Part shown: positions 8,894 through 21,291 of the stretch, in pieces
How the letters are laid out: each line of letters starts with the position of its first letter
How positions within the stretch are numbered: the stretch's first letter is position 1
Source: Planctomycetaceae bacterium
Lineage (GTDB): Bacteria; Planctomycetota; Planctomycetia; Planctomycetales; Planctomycetaceae
Direction of reading: 5' to 3'
Length of the DNA: 64,000 nt
Assembly: GCA_019636285.1 (NCBI GenBank)
Contig: JAHBXV010000001.1
Coordinates: 186,001-250,000, forward strand
Notes under the pieces: generated by a model
Seen by the model: the letters and a program-made list of their open reading frames with translations, nothing else
Told to the model about the DNA's origin: nothing
The model's database searches: none
Position numbers and translations under genes: made by a program

Positions 8894-9532
8894 TTACGGA
8901 GACTGCATGCGGCCCGAGCGAACCAATTCGAGAAACTGTTCACGAAGGTCCGAGACCGATTTCGACGGCCCGGTTAGCTTGCAGAAGTAGGCTGCATCGG
9001 GTTCGTCCAACGGAATGGCGACCCCAATCAATCGAGCCGACTCGATTTCTTCGTTTTGAAACGGATTGCGGAAGGTTCCGGTCAAATCGAGCAGGCGACA
9101 CTCCTTGCCAGCGACTTGCAGGGTTTCCTCTCGAGGCGCCGGATCGTTGGCACCACGGGTAAACTGCCCCTGCCAGCGCTCGAAGTTCGCGTCGACGCCT
9201 CCTCGGGCGGTCGACAAGGTCAGCCGGGCTTCACCGTCGCTTCCATCGATCCGCAGATCGGCCAGCAGAAACTGGGAATCGAGCGATCGCGACTGCCATT
9301 CCTTGGGAATGACGAACGACATCGGACCGAACGTCGTTTCACCAGCCTCCGACTCGGCATTACCGCGGGAAGACGTCTTCTCCTCGGCCGATTGAGAATT
9401 TTCGCTGGGTGCCAGCGGTGGTTCCGTCTTTGCCTGGTCCACCGAGGGGGCGCAACCCACCAGCGCCACGCCAAGCATCATGGCTTGAAGTGAGGCTCGG
9501 TTTCTCCAGAATCGTCGTGTCAACGTGGTCAT
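8894..9532 (-). CDS. Putative exported lipoprotein
   Basis: A 212-residue protein with a basic N-terminus, a hydrophobic stretch and a lipobox-like LVGC (Cys27), so it is probably a lipid-anchored envelope protein. A low-complexity Ser/Glu-rich linker (about 30-68) precedes a folded domain containing FGPMSFVIPKEW and RGGVDANFERWQGQF. The domain resembles secreted planctomycete proteins of unknown function; I do not assign a family. It lies 47 bases downstream of purK on the same strand and may share its transcript, although no functional tie to purine synthesis is evident. Confidence 0.75.
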   Translation of the reverse strand: MTTLTRRFWRNRASLQAMMLGVALVGCAPSVDQAKTEPPLAPSENSQSAEEKTSSRGNAESEAGETTFGPMSFVIPKEWQSRSLDSQFLLADLRIDGSDGEARLTLSTARGGVDANFERWQGQFTRGANDPAPREETLQVAGKECRLLDLTGTFRNPFQNEEIESARLIGVAIPLDEPDAAYFCKLTGPSKSVSDLREQFLELVRSGRMQSP

Positions 9533-9579
9533 TAGGCTCTCGATCGGCTTGTGCGGGAAATCGAATTGGAAATCACGGC

Positions 9580-10725
9580 TCAGGGCGGTTCGGGGAGCAG
9601 TGCCTTGCGGGCGGTCCGGACTCGTGAAATCGCTTCCTCGACCGTGGTGCCGAGGCAGGTCAGGTGGCCCATCTTACGCCCGGGCCGCGGATCGGCCTTA
9701 CCATACAAATGCAGCCGGATTTCGTTGTCGCTCAGCGCGTGAACCCAGCGTGGCTGGCCGTGCGACCACAGGTTCCCCAACAGGTTGGCCATGGCTGCCG
9801 GTCCCAGCGAGTCGGCACTCCCCAGGGGCAACCCGCAAATGGCCCGCACCTGCTGTTCGAATTGCGACGTCACATTTGCATCAATCGTCAGGTGGCCAGA
9901 GTTGTGAGGACGGGGCGCGGTCTCGTTGATGAGCAGCCGCTGGTCGCGTGTCAGAAAGAATTCGACGCACAACACACCAACGACATCCAGTGACTCGAGA
10001 ACTTCTCGCGTGATCTCAACGGCTTCGCGGCAAACCTTCTCGGGAAGCAGCGACGGATACGATGTCACGTCGAGAATATGATTGTGGTGCTCGTTTCGCA
10101 GGGGGCCATAACTGACAAAACTGCCGTCGAGTCCTCTCACGCCGACCACCGAAAGTTCGCAATCAAAGTCGATGAACGTCTCGAGAATTCCCTCGTCCGT
10201 CTTGAGCGCGGTCCAGGCCACGTCCACATCGGTATCGGCCTTCACGGCAATTTGACCTTTGCCGTCGTACCCCCACGACGCCGTCTTCAGGACACCCCTG
10301 CCTCCGGCGCTGGCGATCGCCGACGCGAGTTCTTCGGTTGAATGAACTGGCACGAACGGCGTGACCGGCAGACCATGACTCTGGAGCGTCGACTTTTCCC
10401 GCAAACGGTTCTGGCTGATATGCAGAACGCTGCCACCCGGTCGAACGGGCACCAGTTCTTCACAGGCCCTCGCCGTGGGAGCGGGGACATTCTCAAACTC
10501 AAACGTCACCACATCGACGGATCCGGCAAACTCGCGGATCGTGTCGAGGTCATCGTACTCCCCCTGAAACTCACGATCGGCCACCGCCCCGGCGGGAGTC
10601 TCCTTCTCCGGAGAATAGACATGAACGCGATAGCCCAACTGGCGGGCCGCGATCGCGAACATCCGTCCCAACTGTCCGCTGCCAAGAACTCCCAGCGTGG
10701 AGCCGGGATTGATCGCACCACTCAT
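9580..10725 (-). CDS. purK: 5-(carboxyamino)imidazole ribonucleotide synthase
   Basis: A 381-residue ATP-grasp enzyme. It uses ATP and bicarbonate to convert AIR to N5-CAIR in de novo purine synthesis. The N-terminus carries [12 protein letters not shown], the usual PurK opening, then TFEFENVP, the ATP-binding [12 protein letters not shown] and the C-terminal [11 protein letters not shown] signature. Length is typical. Its ATG overlaps the purE TGA as ATGA (10722-10725), so translation of the pair is likely coupled. Confidence 0.96.
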   Translation of the reverse strand: MSGAINPGSTLGVLGSGQLGRMFAIAARQLGYRVHVYSPEKETPAGAVADREFQGEYDDLDTIREFAGSVDVVTFEFENVPAPTARACEELVPVRPGGSVLHISQNRLREKSTLQSHGLPVTPFVPVHSTEELASAIASAGGRGVLKTASWGYDGKGQIAVKADTDVDVAWTALKTDEGILETFIDFDCELSVVGVRGLDGSFVSYGPLRNEHHNHILDVTSYPSLLPEKVCREAVEITREVLESLDVVGVLCVEFFLTRDQRLLINETAPRPHNSGHLTIDANVTSQFEQQVRAICGLPLGSADSLGPAAMANLLGNLWSHGQPRWVHALSDNEIRLHLYGKADPRPGRKMGHLTCLGTTVEEAISRVRTARKALLPEPP

Positions 10726-11207
10726 GGAAGCTGGTCCCCCACGACGCGATCGTGCTGTTCGCGGTGAAAAGTTTCGAGTTTTTGAGCGACATCTTCGTCA
10801 TGCAAGGCGAGGATTCGAGCCGCCAACAGCCCGGCGTTTTTCGCGCCGGCTTCGCCAATGGCCAGTGTTCCCACGGGGACGCCTCCAGGCATCTGGACAA
10901 TCGAGAGCAGCGAATCGAGTCCCTGGAGCGCCTGGCTCTTCACGGGGACTCCCAGCACCGGGAGACGTGTCTGCGCCGCAAGCATGCCGGGAAGGTGTGC
11001 CGCGCCCCCAGCCCCCGCGACGATCACGCGCAAGCCCCGATCGGCCGCCGTGCGGCCATATTCGTGCATTTCGTCCGGCGTCCGATGGGCGGAAACGATC
11101 CGGCATTCATGCGGAATCTGAAAGTCGGTCAAAATGGCAGCGGCATGGCGCATGGTTTCCCAATCGCTACGACTCCCCATCACGATGCCAACCAGGGGCG
11201 AATCCAT
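10722..11207 (-). CDS. purE: 5-(carboxyamino)imidazole ribonucleotide mutase
   Basis: A 161-residue class I PurE that isomerises N5-CAIR to CAIR, the step after PurK. Signatures are [14 protein letters not shown] at the start, the active-site [23 protein letters not shown], and [12 protein letters not shown]. The frame stays open a further 315 bases upstream, but that extension lacks PurE character; the ATG at 11205-11207 gives the family N-terminus. It ends in a 4-base overlap with purK. Confidence 0.95.
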   Translation of the reverse strand: MDSPLVGIVMGSRSDWETMRHAAAILTDFQIPHECRIVSAHRTPDEMHEYGRTAADRGLRVIVAGAGGAAHLPGMLAAQTRLPVLGVPVKSQALQGLDSLLSIVQMPGGVPVGTLAIGEAGAKNAGLLAARILALHDEDVAQKLETFHREQHDRVVGDQLP

Positions 11208-11703
11208 GTTCGCTGACCTCGGGTGAACGCGGTAGCCCCGGCAAGCCACAATCGCTGGCACGGGAAGAACGCCGGACAAATAACGATTGGTTACGGGTCG
11301 GTTTGATGACTTTCCGTCCTGGAACGACCGTTCGCCGACCCGCATGGTAATGACTTGGCGACAAATCGCGAGTCCACGATGGTCGCCGGAATCATCAAGG
11401 GCAACGGCAACCATGACGAATGTGCCGTTCGCGCGGAACCCCGCCCCGTCGCGGGAGCCATTTTGAGGGTCTTTCACCGGCGGGGTCTTCTGACCGCCTT
11501 GCAATTGCGTTATGCTTGACACCCGCGAACGGGGGTTTCAGAATCCTTCGGTTGTCACGCAGCGGTCGTGGCAGACGTTGCAGTTCCGGGAATCCGCCAT
11601 CCACTCTCCCGATTTTTCCGGCTCCGGGGCGCGGACGTTCGACAACGACTTTCGAATAGCCGGTTAGCTCGTTCGCTCTTCCTTTACCCTGCAGGAACTG
11701 ACC
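11208..11703. other. Divergent intergenic region, purE / STAS gene
   Basis: This 496-base spacer separates minus-strand purE-purK from plus-strand STAS-anti-sigma genes. ORFs crossing it lack recognisable protein features. It probably contains promoters for both sides, but I see no clear consensus box or riboswitch-like structure. Confidence 0.35.
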
Positions 11704-12060
11704 ATGTCGACGGCACAGCGGCGCCTGGACATCGAAGAGGTCGGCGATGTGACGGTCGCCCGATTCATCGACAAGAAGATTCTGGACGAAACGAACATCC
11801 AGATCATTGGCAATCAGATGTTCGGCCTGGTCGACGAGGACGGCCGCAAGCGGATCGTTCTGGACTTCACGAATGTTGAGTATCTGTCGAGCGCCGCGCT
11901 CGGCAAACTCATCACGATGGATAAGAAAGTGAAGGCCGCCAAGGGAAAACTGCGGCTGTGCTGCATCCGGCCCGAAATCTATGAAGTTTTCGAGATCACT
12001 CGTCTAAACAAGATTTTCGATATCAAGAAGACTCAGGAAGAGGCCCTGGAAGGTTTCTAA
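11704..12060 (+). CDS. STAS-domain anti-sigma factor antagonist
   Basis: A 118-residue single STAS domain of the SpoIIAA/RsbV type. These proteins bind an anti-sigma kinase when unphosphorylated and release the sigma factor. The switch region is DFTNVEYLSSAALGKLI, where Ser62 or Ser63 would be the phosphorylated residue. The ATG is preceded by AGGA at good spacing. A HATPase anti-sigma-type gene starts about 220 bases downstream, completing a plausible partner-switching pair; no sigma factor gene lies nearby. Confidence 0.9.
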   Translation: MSTAQRRLDIEEVGDVTVARFIDKKILDETNIQIIGNQMFGLVDEDGRKRIVLDFTNVEYLSSAALGKLITMDKKVKAAKGKLRLCCIRPEIYEVFEITRLNKIFDIKKTQEEALEGF

Positions 12061-12279
12061 GACCTCCTTCAGGACCGCCGGGAACGACGAGAGTCTTGCT
12101 CAAGCTCCCCTTTCCATCCGATTCCCTCGACAGTTCCCCGTAGGCAGCCCGTGAGAGCCGGTCTTGTTGAGGTGGGCTCTCTCGTCCCGTTCCAACTGAA
12201 GCGGTGGGATCCGCAACCCTGTGGCGAGCCGCGTCGGCCTGCCGAACCTGAAAAGTCGCCCCTTGAGTTTGCGCAGGAA

Positions 12280-12702
12280 ATGACGGATCGAGAGCAGTTC
12301 GAGATCTTCATCCCGAGCGAGACTGCGGCGGGTCAGGCAGTCCAGGATCGAATTATCCAGCGGCTGGAGGCGCGCGGCTTCACGGACCGCGATGTCTTCG
12401 GGATACGCCTGTCGCTGGAGGAAGCGCTCGTCAACGCCATCAAGCATGGCAATGGCATGGATCCCTCCAAGAGCGTGCGGGTCTGCTGCCAGATCGACAC
12501 CGAGACAGTCGTCGTCGAAATCGAGGACGAGGGAGACGGCTTCCAGCCGGAAGAGGTTCCCGACCCGACGGCGGAGGAAAACCTCGAACGCCCCTGCGGA
12601 CGGGGCATCATGCTCATGCGGGCGTTCATGACGCGCGTGGAATACAGCGACCACGGCAAGTGCGTCACGCTCGAAAAACGCCGTTCCGTGGAAGGCGAGT
12701 GA
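12280..12702 (+). CDS. RsbW-like ATP-binding anti-sigma regulatory protein
   Basis: A 140-residue HATPase_c protein of the RsbW/SpoIIAB class, a serine kinase that sequesters a sigma factor or phosphorylates an STAS partner. The N-box is SLEEALVNAIKHGN, the G1 box IEDEGDGFQPEEVPDP and the G2 region ERPCGRGIMLMRAFM. The frame is open from GTG at 12151, but ATG at 12280, preceded by AGGA, starts directly at the fold and gives the usual family length. With the upstream STAS gene it forms a partner-switch module. Confidence 0.88.
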   Translation: MTDREQFEIFIPSETAAGQAVQDRIIQRLEARGFTDRDVFGIRLSLEEALVNAIKHGNGMDPSKSVRVCCQIDTETVVVEIEDEGDGFQPEEVPDPTAEENLERPCGRGIMLMRAFMTRVEYSDHGKCVTLEKRRSVEGE

Positions 12703-12934
12703 GCCGTTCGCCTGGCTGTTCCCGCCCTGTGAGGGCATCGTCACGGCCGATGACGAGCCGGGCTCGCGTTTGCCTCTGATCTGGCCACGTCCCGCCGGGT
12801 CGGTTAGGGTGGACGTCCGTTATTGACTGGTGTCCCGAGGTAACGCCTCTCTGGCGGGGTCGTTATTCGCAGCCCGATGTTTTTTCTTGCGCGCCATCCC
12901 GAGTGCCGCAATTTTGACGAACTGGAGTCATTCG

Positions 12935-14239
12935 ATGCGCTCAGCGAATCGCCGTGAGTTCCTGACCACCACCGTTGCCGGGCTCGGATCGGCGTTTTCG
13001 GCGGGCCTGTTCGTCAACCGGGCGAGGGCGCAAGAGAATCCCCGATCGGCGAACGAGCGCCTGGGAATCGGCGCGATTGGCCTGCGATACCAGGGAACAG
13101 TGATTACCGAGAAAGCCCGCGCCTTTGGCGACATTGTCGCCGTGTGCGATGTCGACCGGCATGTGCGCGAGCAGGCACGTGCCAGCTTCGGCAGCACGCC
13201 GGCAATTTTCGAAGACTACCGCGATCTTCTGAAGCAGAAGAACGTCGACGTGGTCCTGATCGGCACGCCCGATCATTGGCATACGAAGATGCTCATCGAC
13301 GCTTGCCGGGCCGGAAAAGATGTCTACTGCGAAAAGCCCCTCACGCTGACGATTCAGGAAGGTCAGTTGATTCGTGACGTAGTCGCTGCGACGAATCGCG
13401 TGGTTCAGGTCGGTTCGTGGCAGCGGAGCGATCATCGCTTTCGAACAGCCGTGGAAATGGTGCGACAAGGGCGGATCGGACAACTCCAGGAAGTCGAAGT
13501 CGTGCTGGGAAAGAACGTCACCGGCGGCCCGTTCCCTACGACAACGCCTCCCGGCAACCTGAACTGGAATCTCTGGCAGGGTCAGACACCCGATGTTCCC
13601 TATATTCCCGAGCGATCCCACTACACCTTTCGCTGGTGGTACGAATACTCGGGCGGCCAGATGACCGACTGGGGCGCGCACCATGTCGACATCGCCCAAT
13701 GGGCCATCGACTCGCTCCCGGTCGAGATTACCGGCAAGGCGAACTATCCGGGTGTGGAGAACGGCTATAACGTCGCGATCGACTTCGAGGCCCACTACCG
13801 CTATGCGAACGGGGTCAAGATGTCGATTCTGGACCACGGCCGGAACGGCATTCTCTTCACGGGAACAGAAGGTCGCATATTCGCGAATCGCGGGTCGATC
13901 ACAGGCAAGCCGGTCGAAGACCTGGCCACGTCCCCGCTGGGACGCGAGCAGTTCCAGATTTATGACTTCGACAACTTCGACCGCCCCGAGCGATCGGGCA
14001 AACTCGACGCGATCATTAACCACATGGGGAATTTCTTCGACTGCATCGCGACTCGTCGAACGCCAATCTCCGATGTGGAAAACCAGCATCGCAGCATCAG
14101 CACCTGCCACCTGGGGAATCTCGCGATGAAACTGGGGCGTCCCCTCAAGTGGAATCCCGATCGCGAAGAGTTTATCGATGATGACGAGGCCAACCGCCTG
14201 CGTTCACGTCCGCAACGCGAGGGGTTCGAGATCGGATGA
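12935..14239 (+). CDS. Tat-exported Gfo/Idh/MocA-family oxidoreductase
   Basis: A 434-residue protein beginning with a twin-arginine signal: NRREFLTTTVAGLGSAF followed by a hydrophobic stretch and ARAQE. The mature part has a Rossmann NAD(P)-binding domain (IGAIGLRYQG, DIVAVCDVD) and the family EKPLTLT motif with the conserved lysine, then a C-terminal alpha/beta domain with GGQMTDWGAHHVDIAQW. Tat export implies folding with bound cofactor before secretion to the periplasm, typical of the large planctomycete set of such enzymes acting on carbohydrates. The frame opens at GTG 12830, but ATG 12935 places the Tat motif correctly. The substrate is unknown. Confidence 0.9.
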   Translation: MRSANRREFLTTTVAGLGSAFSAGLFVNRARAQENPRSANERLGIGAIGLRYQGTVITEKARAFGDIVAVCDVDRHVREQARASFGSTPAIFEDYRDLLKQKNVDVVLIGTPDHWHTKMLIDACRAGKDVYCEKPLTLTIQEGQLIRDVVAATNRVVQVGSWQRSDHRFRTAVEMVRQGRIGQLQEVEVVLGKNVTGGPFPTTTPPGNLNWNLWQGQTPDVPYIPERSHYTFRWWYEYSGGQMTDWGAHHVDIAQWAIDSLPVEITGKANYPGVENGYNVAIDFEAHYRYANGVKMSILDHGRNGILFTGTEGRIFANRGSITGKPVEDLATSPLGREQFQIYDFDNFDRPERSGKLDAIINHMGNFFDCIATRRTPISDVENQHRSISTCHLGNLAMKLGRPLKWNPDREEFIDDDEANRLRSRPQREGFEIG

Positions 14240-14391
14240 GTGGGCCACACTGTGTCGTCGCGGAGTTTTGACGCCTTGGAATGCAACAACGCATTCTCAT
14301 GAGCGGATATCTACCTTGCGAAATCCATCAATGGACGCGAAAATAGAGATCTCGCCTGGCCTCCCGCCCGCCACTGCCGATGGAGCCTGAG

Positions 14392-16824
<2,433 letters not shown>

Positions 16825-16880
16825 ACCCAATGTCAGCGGATTGCGATTTCGACCGCCTCATCAACATGGAATGATTTCAA

Positions 16881-18293
16881 ATGTTTAATCAGCCCCTGAC
16901 ACGCCGACACATGTTGCAGCAATCGGCCGTCGGATTCGGCTCGCTGGCGCTGGCCGGGCTGCTGCATGAACAAGGCCTGGCTTCCGGCGGCAACACTAAT
17001 CCGCTGGCCCCGCACATGCCGCACTTTGCGCCACGGGCCAAGCGGGCGATTTTCCTCTTTATGAAGGGCGGGCCGTCGCAGGTCGATACGTTCGATCCCA
17101 AGCCGTTGCTCGACCGCGACGACGGGAAGCCGTTGCCGTTCGACAAGCCGCGCGTGCAGTTCGCGCCGACCGGCAACCTGCTGAAGTCTCCGTGGAAGTT
17201 CCAGCAGTACGGCGAAAGCGGTCTGCCAGTCAGCGAATTGTTTCCACACGTGGCCCAGCACGTTGACGATCTGTGCATGATCCACTCGCTGCACGGTTCG
17301 AACCCCGCACACGGCGGGGCGCTCATGAAGATTCATACTGGCAGCGATAACTTCGTCCGCCCCAGCCTGGGGGCCTGGCTGTCGTATGGATTGGGAACCG
17401 AGAACCAGAATCTTCCCGCGTTCGTGACGATCTGCCCGACGCTCGCTCATGGCGGCGTGAACAACTGGGGTTCGGCGTTTCTTCCCGCCACCTACCAGGG
17501 GACGCCGATCGGAAATGCCAGCATTCCCGCAGCCGACGCCAAGGTGAAGTACATCGCCAATTCGCGACTGCCTCGCGCTGTGCAGGAGTTGCAACTGCGA
17601 CAACTGCAAGCGGTTAATCGGTCACACATCGATCGCTCCGGTCCGGACGATTCGCTCGAAGCGCGCATCAACTCGTTTGAACTCGCATTCCGGATGCAGA
17701 CGGAACTGCCTCAGGTGGAAGACCTGTCCGACGAAACGCCCGCGACGCTCGCCATGTATGGCATGGACGATCCGGTCACCGAGAACATCGGCCGGATGTG
17801 TCTCCTCGCGCGACGCTTCGCCGAAGCCGGTGTCCGCTATATCCAAGTAACTCATAGCGACAGTTTGGTGCAGTGGGACCAGCATGGCGATCTCAAGAAC
17901 GGCCATGCGGCGAAGGCCCGCGAAGTCGACAAGCCAATCGCCGGCCTGCTCGCCGATTTGAAGCAGCGTGGGCTGCTGGAAGACACCCTCGTCTGGTGGG
18001 GCGGGGAATTCGGACGGACACCGACCGCCCAGGGCAGCGACGGACGCGACCATAACCCGGAAGGCTTCACGCACTGGCTCGCCGGGGCGGGTGTGAAACC
18101 CGGCTTCCGGTACGGCGCGACTGACGACTACGGTTACTATGCCGTCGAGAACAAAGTCCACGTACATGACCTGCACGCGACGATACTGCACATCATGGGT
18201 CTGGACCACGAACGCCTGACTTACCGCCACGCTGGCCGCGACTTCCGACTGACCGACGTCGAAGGGAACGTGGTCCACGAAATTCTCGCGTGA
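16881..18293 (+). CDS. Tat-exported DUF1501 (sulfatase-fold-like) protein
   Basis: A 470-residue protein with a twin-arginine leader ([23 protein letters not shown]) and DUF1501 features: [49 protein letters not shown] and the C-terminal [15 protein letters not shown] with [12 protein letters not shown]1501 proteins have an alkaline-phosphatase/sulfatase-like fold and in planctomycetes almost always accompany DUF1549/DUF1553 proteins, as here. The pair is believed to act in the periplasm or cell surface, possibly on polysaccharides, but no activity is established. Confidence 0.93.
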   Translation: MFNQPLTRRHMLQQSAVGFGSLALAGLLHEQGLASGGNTNPLAPHMPHFAPRAKRAIFLFMKGGPSQVDTFDPKPLLDRDDGKPLPFDKPRVQFAPTGNLLKSPWKFQQYGESGLPVSELFPHVAQHVDDLCMIHSLHGSNPAHGGALMKIHTGSDNFVRPSLGAWLSYGLGTENQNLPAFVTICPTLAHGGVNNWGSAFLPATYQGTPIGNASIPAADAKVKYIANSRLPRAVQELQLRQLQAVNRSHIDRSGPDDSLEARINSFELAFRMQTELPQVEDLSDETPATLAMYGMDDPVTENIGRMCLLARRFAEAGVRYIQVTHSDSLVQWDQHGDLKNGHAAKAREVDKPIAGLLADLKQRGLLEDTLVWWGGEFGRTPTAQGSDGRDHNPEGFTHWLAGAGVKPGFRYGATDDYGYYAVENKVHVHDLHATILHIMGLDHERLTYRHAGRDFRLTDVEGNVVHEILA

Positions 18294-18325
18294 CCGGTTC
18301 TGGCCTCACGTGCCGAAAGCGCGCG

Positions 18326-19222
18326 ATGAAGACATGCATAACGGCGTCGCTCGTCTTCCTGGCAATCATTTGCCAAGGCCGCTGGGTGTCGGCAGCCGAT
18401 CGTGAACTCGACTGGATTTTCCTCGAGAACGATCACATCAAGGTCGGGCTGCTCAAATCTCACGGCGGCGCGATTGGCTGGCTCTCGAGGTCTGGTTCGA
18501 AAGCCAACGTCCTCAATCACTTTGACCACGGCCGATTGATCCAGCAGTCGTACTACGGCGACGAGGATGGTTCGCGGTGGGGTAAGAATCCTTGGCGGTA
18601 CAACCCCGTTCAGGGCGGCGACTATCACGGAAAAGCGGCGGAAGTCATCGAGATCACTTCCGACAAAACGTCTGCCAAGGTTCGCACGATCCCACGCCAT
18701 TGGGCCTCGGGAGAATTGCTCCGTGAATGCGAAATGACGCAGTCCCTCAAGTTGAACGGGGAACTTCTCGAGGTGAACTACGGGTTTACCTATCGGGGAG
18801 AAAAGGCCCACGCGGCCCGGCATCAGGAATTGCCGGCCGTGTTCGTCGATGCCAGGCTGGCGACGCTCGTCCATTACGAGGGTGGTCAACCGTGGACCGG
18901 CGGCGAAGTCTCACGACGAACTCCCGGCTGGCCCAACGAATACATTCAGACGACGGAAGCGTGGGTCGCTTATGTCGATGAGTCCGGGCGGGGACTGGGC
19001 GTCTTCGTCCCGTCAGCGACCGAAGCCACCTGCTACCGATTCCGCGGCCGAGGGGACTCTGCTTGTTCCTATGTGGCGCCCATCAAGACCTTTGCCCTCA
19101 CGCCGGGGTTGGAATTCACCTACACTGCATGGTTGACGCTCGGCGACGTGCCGACCATTCGCGATCGCTTCCGAGAGCTGCGCCTCGAACAGGCCAGCCA
19201 ACAACCGGCAACCAATCCCTGA
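18326..19222 (+). CDS. Secreted protein of unknown function
   Basis: A 298-residue protein with a cleavable signal peptide (MKTCITASLVFLAIICQG... ending near WVSAADR). The mature part is rich in aromatic and beta-strand-like segments such as DHIKVGLLKSHGGAIGWL and FDHGRLIQQSYYG. The pattern recalls the beta-sandwich of sugar mutarotase-like or carbohydrate-active proteins, but I see no definite family motif. The start at ATG 18326 was chosen for the signal peptide; the frame is open from a GTG overlapping the DUF1501 stop. It is 32 bases after the DUF1501 gene and likely in its operon, which supports a role in polysaccharide handling. Confidence 0.7.
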   Translation: MKTCITASLVFLAIICQGRWVSAADRELDWIFLENDHIKVGLLKSHGGAIGWLSRSGSKANVLNHFDHGRLIQQSYYGDEDGSRWGKNPWRYNPVQGGDYHGKAAEVIEITSDKTSAKVRTIPRHWASGELLRECEMTQSLKLNGELLEVNYGFTYRGEKAHAARHQELPAVFVDARLATLVHYEGGQPWTGGEVSRRTPGWPNEYIQTTEAWVAYVDESGRGLGVFVPSATEATCYRFRGRGDSACSYVAPIKTFALTPGLEFTYTAWLTLGDVPTIRDRFRELRLEQASQQPATNP

Positions 19223-19227
19223 GCGAG

Positions 19228-21264
19228 TCAATCAGTCTCGCCGATCATTTCCAGAAACTGGTCTTCGGTGAGCACCTCGATCCCCAGGCTTTGGGCCTTG
19301 TCGAGTTTGCTGCCCGCCTTATCACCGGCGACAACGTAACTCGTCTTCTTGGAGACGCTGCTCGCAGCGTGTCCGCCGTGGCGCTTGATGAGGGCTTCCA
19401 TCTCTTCCCGCGTTCGCCGAACCATGGCTCCCGTAACCACCAGCGTTTTCCCCGCCAGCACACCAGCCGCTTCGTCGGCCACGCGCTGGGCGGCTTCCTC
19501 GGCGGAACCGAAGTTGAGGCGGGCCTCGCGCAGTTCCTCGACAATCCGTCGACCAATCTCGCTGTGAAACCAGTCATGGATCGATTGGGCGCTAATCGGG
19601 CCGATCTCTTCGACTTGCTCCAACTGTTCGGGCGTTTGCCCTGCCAGAACATCGAGGGATCCAAAGCGGTCCGCCAGTATCTGAGAGGTCCGCGAGCCAA
19701 CGTGACGAATGTTGAGAGCGGTCAACAATCGCCAGAGCGGCTGTTTTTTCGACGTCTCGATTCCAGCCAGCAGATTGTCGACCGACTTTTGGCCTAGTCG
19801 TTCCAGTTCCAGCAGGTCCGAGCGTCGAGCGGCGAGCCGGTAGAGATCGGAGAAACTCGTCAAGAACCCTTCCTGGACCAGTTGAAGAATGAGCTTTTCG
19901 CCGAGACCTTCAATGTCCATCGCTGCCCGCGAACAAAAATAGCGCAGGCTTTCGCGCAGTTGGGCCGGGCACTGCGGATTGGGGCAGCGGATGTAAACAC
20001 CCCCTTCGTCCCGCAACACTTCCGTTCCGCAATCGGGGCAATGGGTGGGAAAGTGGAACTCGGTTTCGTCACCCGTCCGGCGGTGCTCCTCGACCCGCAC
20101 CACGTGCGGAATGATCTTCCCGGCCTTCTCGACAACAATCCAGTCGCCGATTTTCAGGCCCAGCCGTTCGATCTCGTCTTTGTTGTGCAAACTCGACCGC
20201 GACACCGTTGTCCCGGCGATCTCGACGGGCGCCAGATGAGCTACGGGAGTCAACGTGCCCGTCTTGCCAACCTGAATCTCGATCGACTCGATCCGCGTGA
20301 CGGCCTCGTACTTTTCCCACTTGTAGGCGACGACCCAGCGGGGACTCTTGGACGTCGCCCCCATCTGCTCGCGAAGTTCCAGGTCGTCCACCTTGAGAAC
20401 AATGCCGTCGACCTCGAAGTCGAGCGCGTGCAGTTCCTCCATCATGCCGTGCAGATGTTCGCAGGCGGCTGTCCACGAGGGCTTGGCAACGGTTCCCGGA
20501 ACGGGAGACAGGCCCAGCCGGCGAACGAGGTCCAGGAACTCGGCATGCGTACGGAATTCGACTCCGGTCAACGCGCCGACGCTGTGCGCGAAGAACCGCA
20601 GGCGACGTTTCGCGCAGAACTTCGGATCGAGCAGCTTGAGCGCCCCCGCTGTCGCGTTGCGGGGATTCTTGAGCGGTTCCGCCCCCCTTGCCTCGTGTTC
20701 CGCGCGCAAGTGGGCAAAGTCGCTGTTGGCGATGAAGGCTTCACCGCGAATCTCGATCAGTTCCGGAAACGGCGGCTCCAATTGCAGCGGCACTCCTTTG
20801 AGAGTGCGGGCATTGTGCGTGACATCGTCCCCCATGCGGCCATCGCCGCGCGTCACGGCCTGGACGAGTCGCCCCTGCTCGTAAATGAGCGACAAGGCAA
20901 CGCCATCGACTTTGAACTCGACGATCCAGGCTACGTCACCCGCCCCGGCCAGCTTCGCCGCGCGGACGCCGAACTCGGCGAGTTCCTGGTCGTTGAAAAC
21001 GTTCTCGATCGAGAGCATCGGCACGCGATGCGCGACCTGGACGAAACCCTCGATCGGCGCTCCGCCCACTTTTTGGGAAGGGCTGTCCGAGGTGACAAGC
21101 TCCGGATGTTGCGCCTCCAGTTCCTGCAAGTCGCGCATCAGCCGATCGTATTCCAGATCGCTGATCTCGGGAGCGGCCTGTTCGTAATAGAGGCGATCGT
21201 GGTGCCGGATCGCGGCTCGCAGGCGGTCGATTTCCTCGGCGGCGCTGGTCATTTCGGCTGACAT
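19228..21264 (-). CDS. ligA: NAD-dependent DNA ligase
   Basis: A 678-residue LigA, essential for joining Okazaki fragments and repair nicks. The N-terminal Ia domain carries YYxxxAPEISDLEYD for NMN/NAD recognition, and SIENVF precedes the adenylation domain with Lys118 in VEFKVDGVA (the usual form is K(I/V)DG). Further on are an OB-fold, a four-cysteine zinc finger (CPDCGTEV, then CPNPQC), HhH repeats and a C-terminal BRCT domain starting GVLAGKTLVVTG. All parts are in order and full length. A second Met five residues in is an alternative start. It converges on the secreted-protein gene, stop to stop five bases apart. Confidence 0.97.
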   Translation of the reverse strand: MSAEMTSAAEEIDRLRAAIRHHDRLYYEQAAPEISDLEYDRLMRDLQELEAQHPELVTSDSPSQKVGGAPIEGFVQVAHRVPMLSIENVFNDQELAEFGVRAAKLAGAGDVAWIVEFKVDGVALSLIYEQGRLVQAVTRGDGRMGDDVTHNARTLKGVPLQLEPPFPELIEIRGEAFIANSDFAHLRAEHEARGAEPLKNPRNATAGALKLLDPKFCAKRRLRFFAHSVGALTGVEFRTHAEFLDLVRRLGLSPVPGTVAKPSWTAACEHLHGMMEELHALDFEVDGIVLKVDDLELREQMGATSKSPRWVVAYKWEKYEAVTRIESIEIQVGKTGTLTPVAHLAPVEIAGTTVSRSSLHNKDEIERLGLKIGDWIVVEKAGKIIPHVVRVEEHRRTGDETEFHFPTHCPDCGTEVLRDEGGVYIRCPNPQCPAQLRESLRYFCSRAAMDIEGLGEKLILQLVQEGFLTSFSDLYRLAARRSDLLELERLGQKSVDNLLAGIETSKKQPLWRLLTALNIRHVGSRTSQILADRFGSLDVLAGQTPEQLEQVEEIGPISAQSIHDWFHSEIGRRIVEELREARLNFGSAEEAAQRVADEAAGVLAGKTLVVTGAMVRRTREEMEALIKRHGGHAASSVSKKTSYVVAGDKAGSKLDKAQSLGIEVLTEDQFLEMIGETD

Positions 21265-21291
21265 CAGGAATAGCGAAGAACGGGCGAACGC

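Noticed and set aside
11208-11522. 105-residue N-terminal extension of PurE
   Set aside because: PurE proteins begin at the conserved [11 protein letters not shown] region; the extension has no family resemblance.
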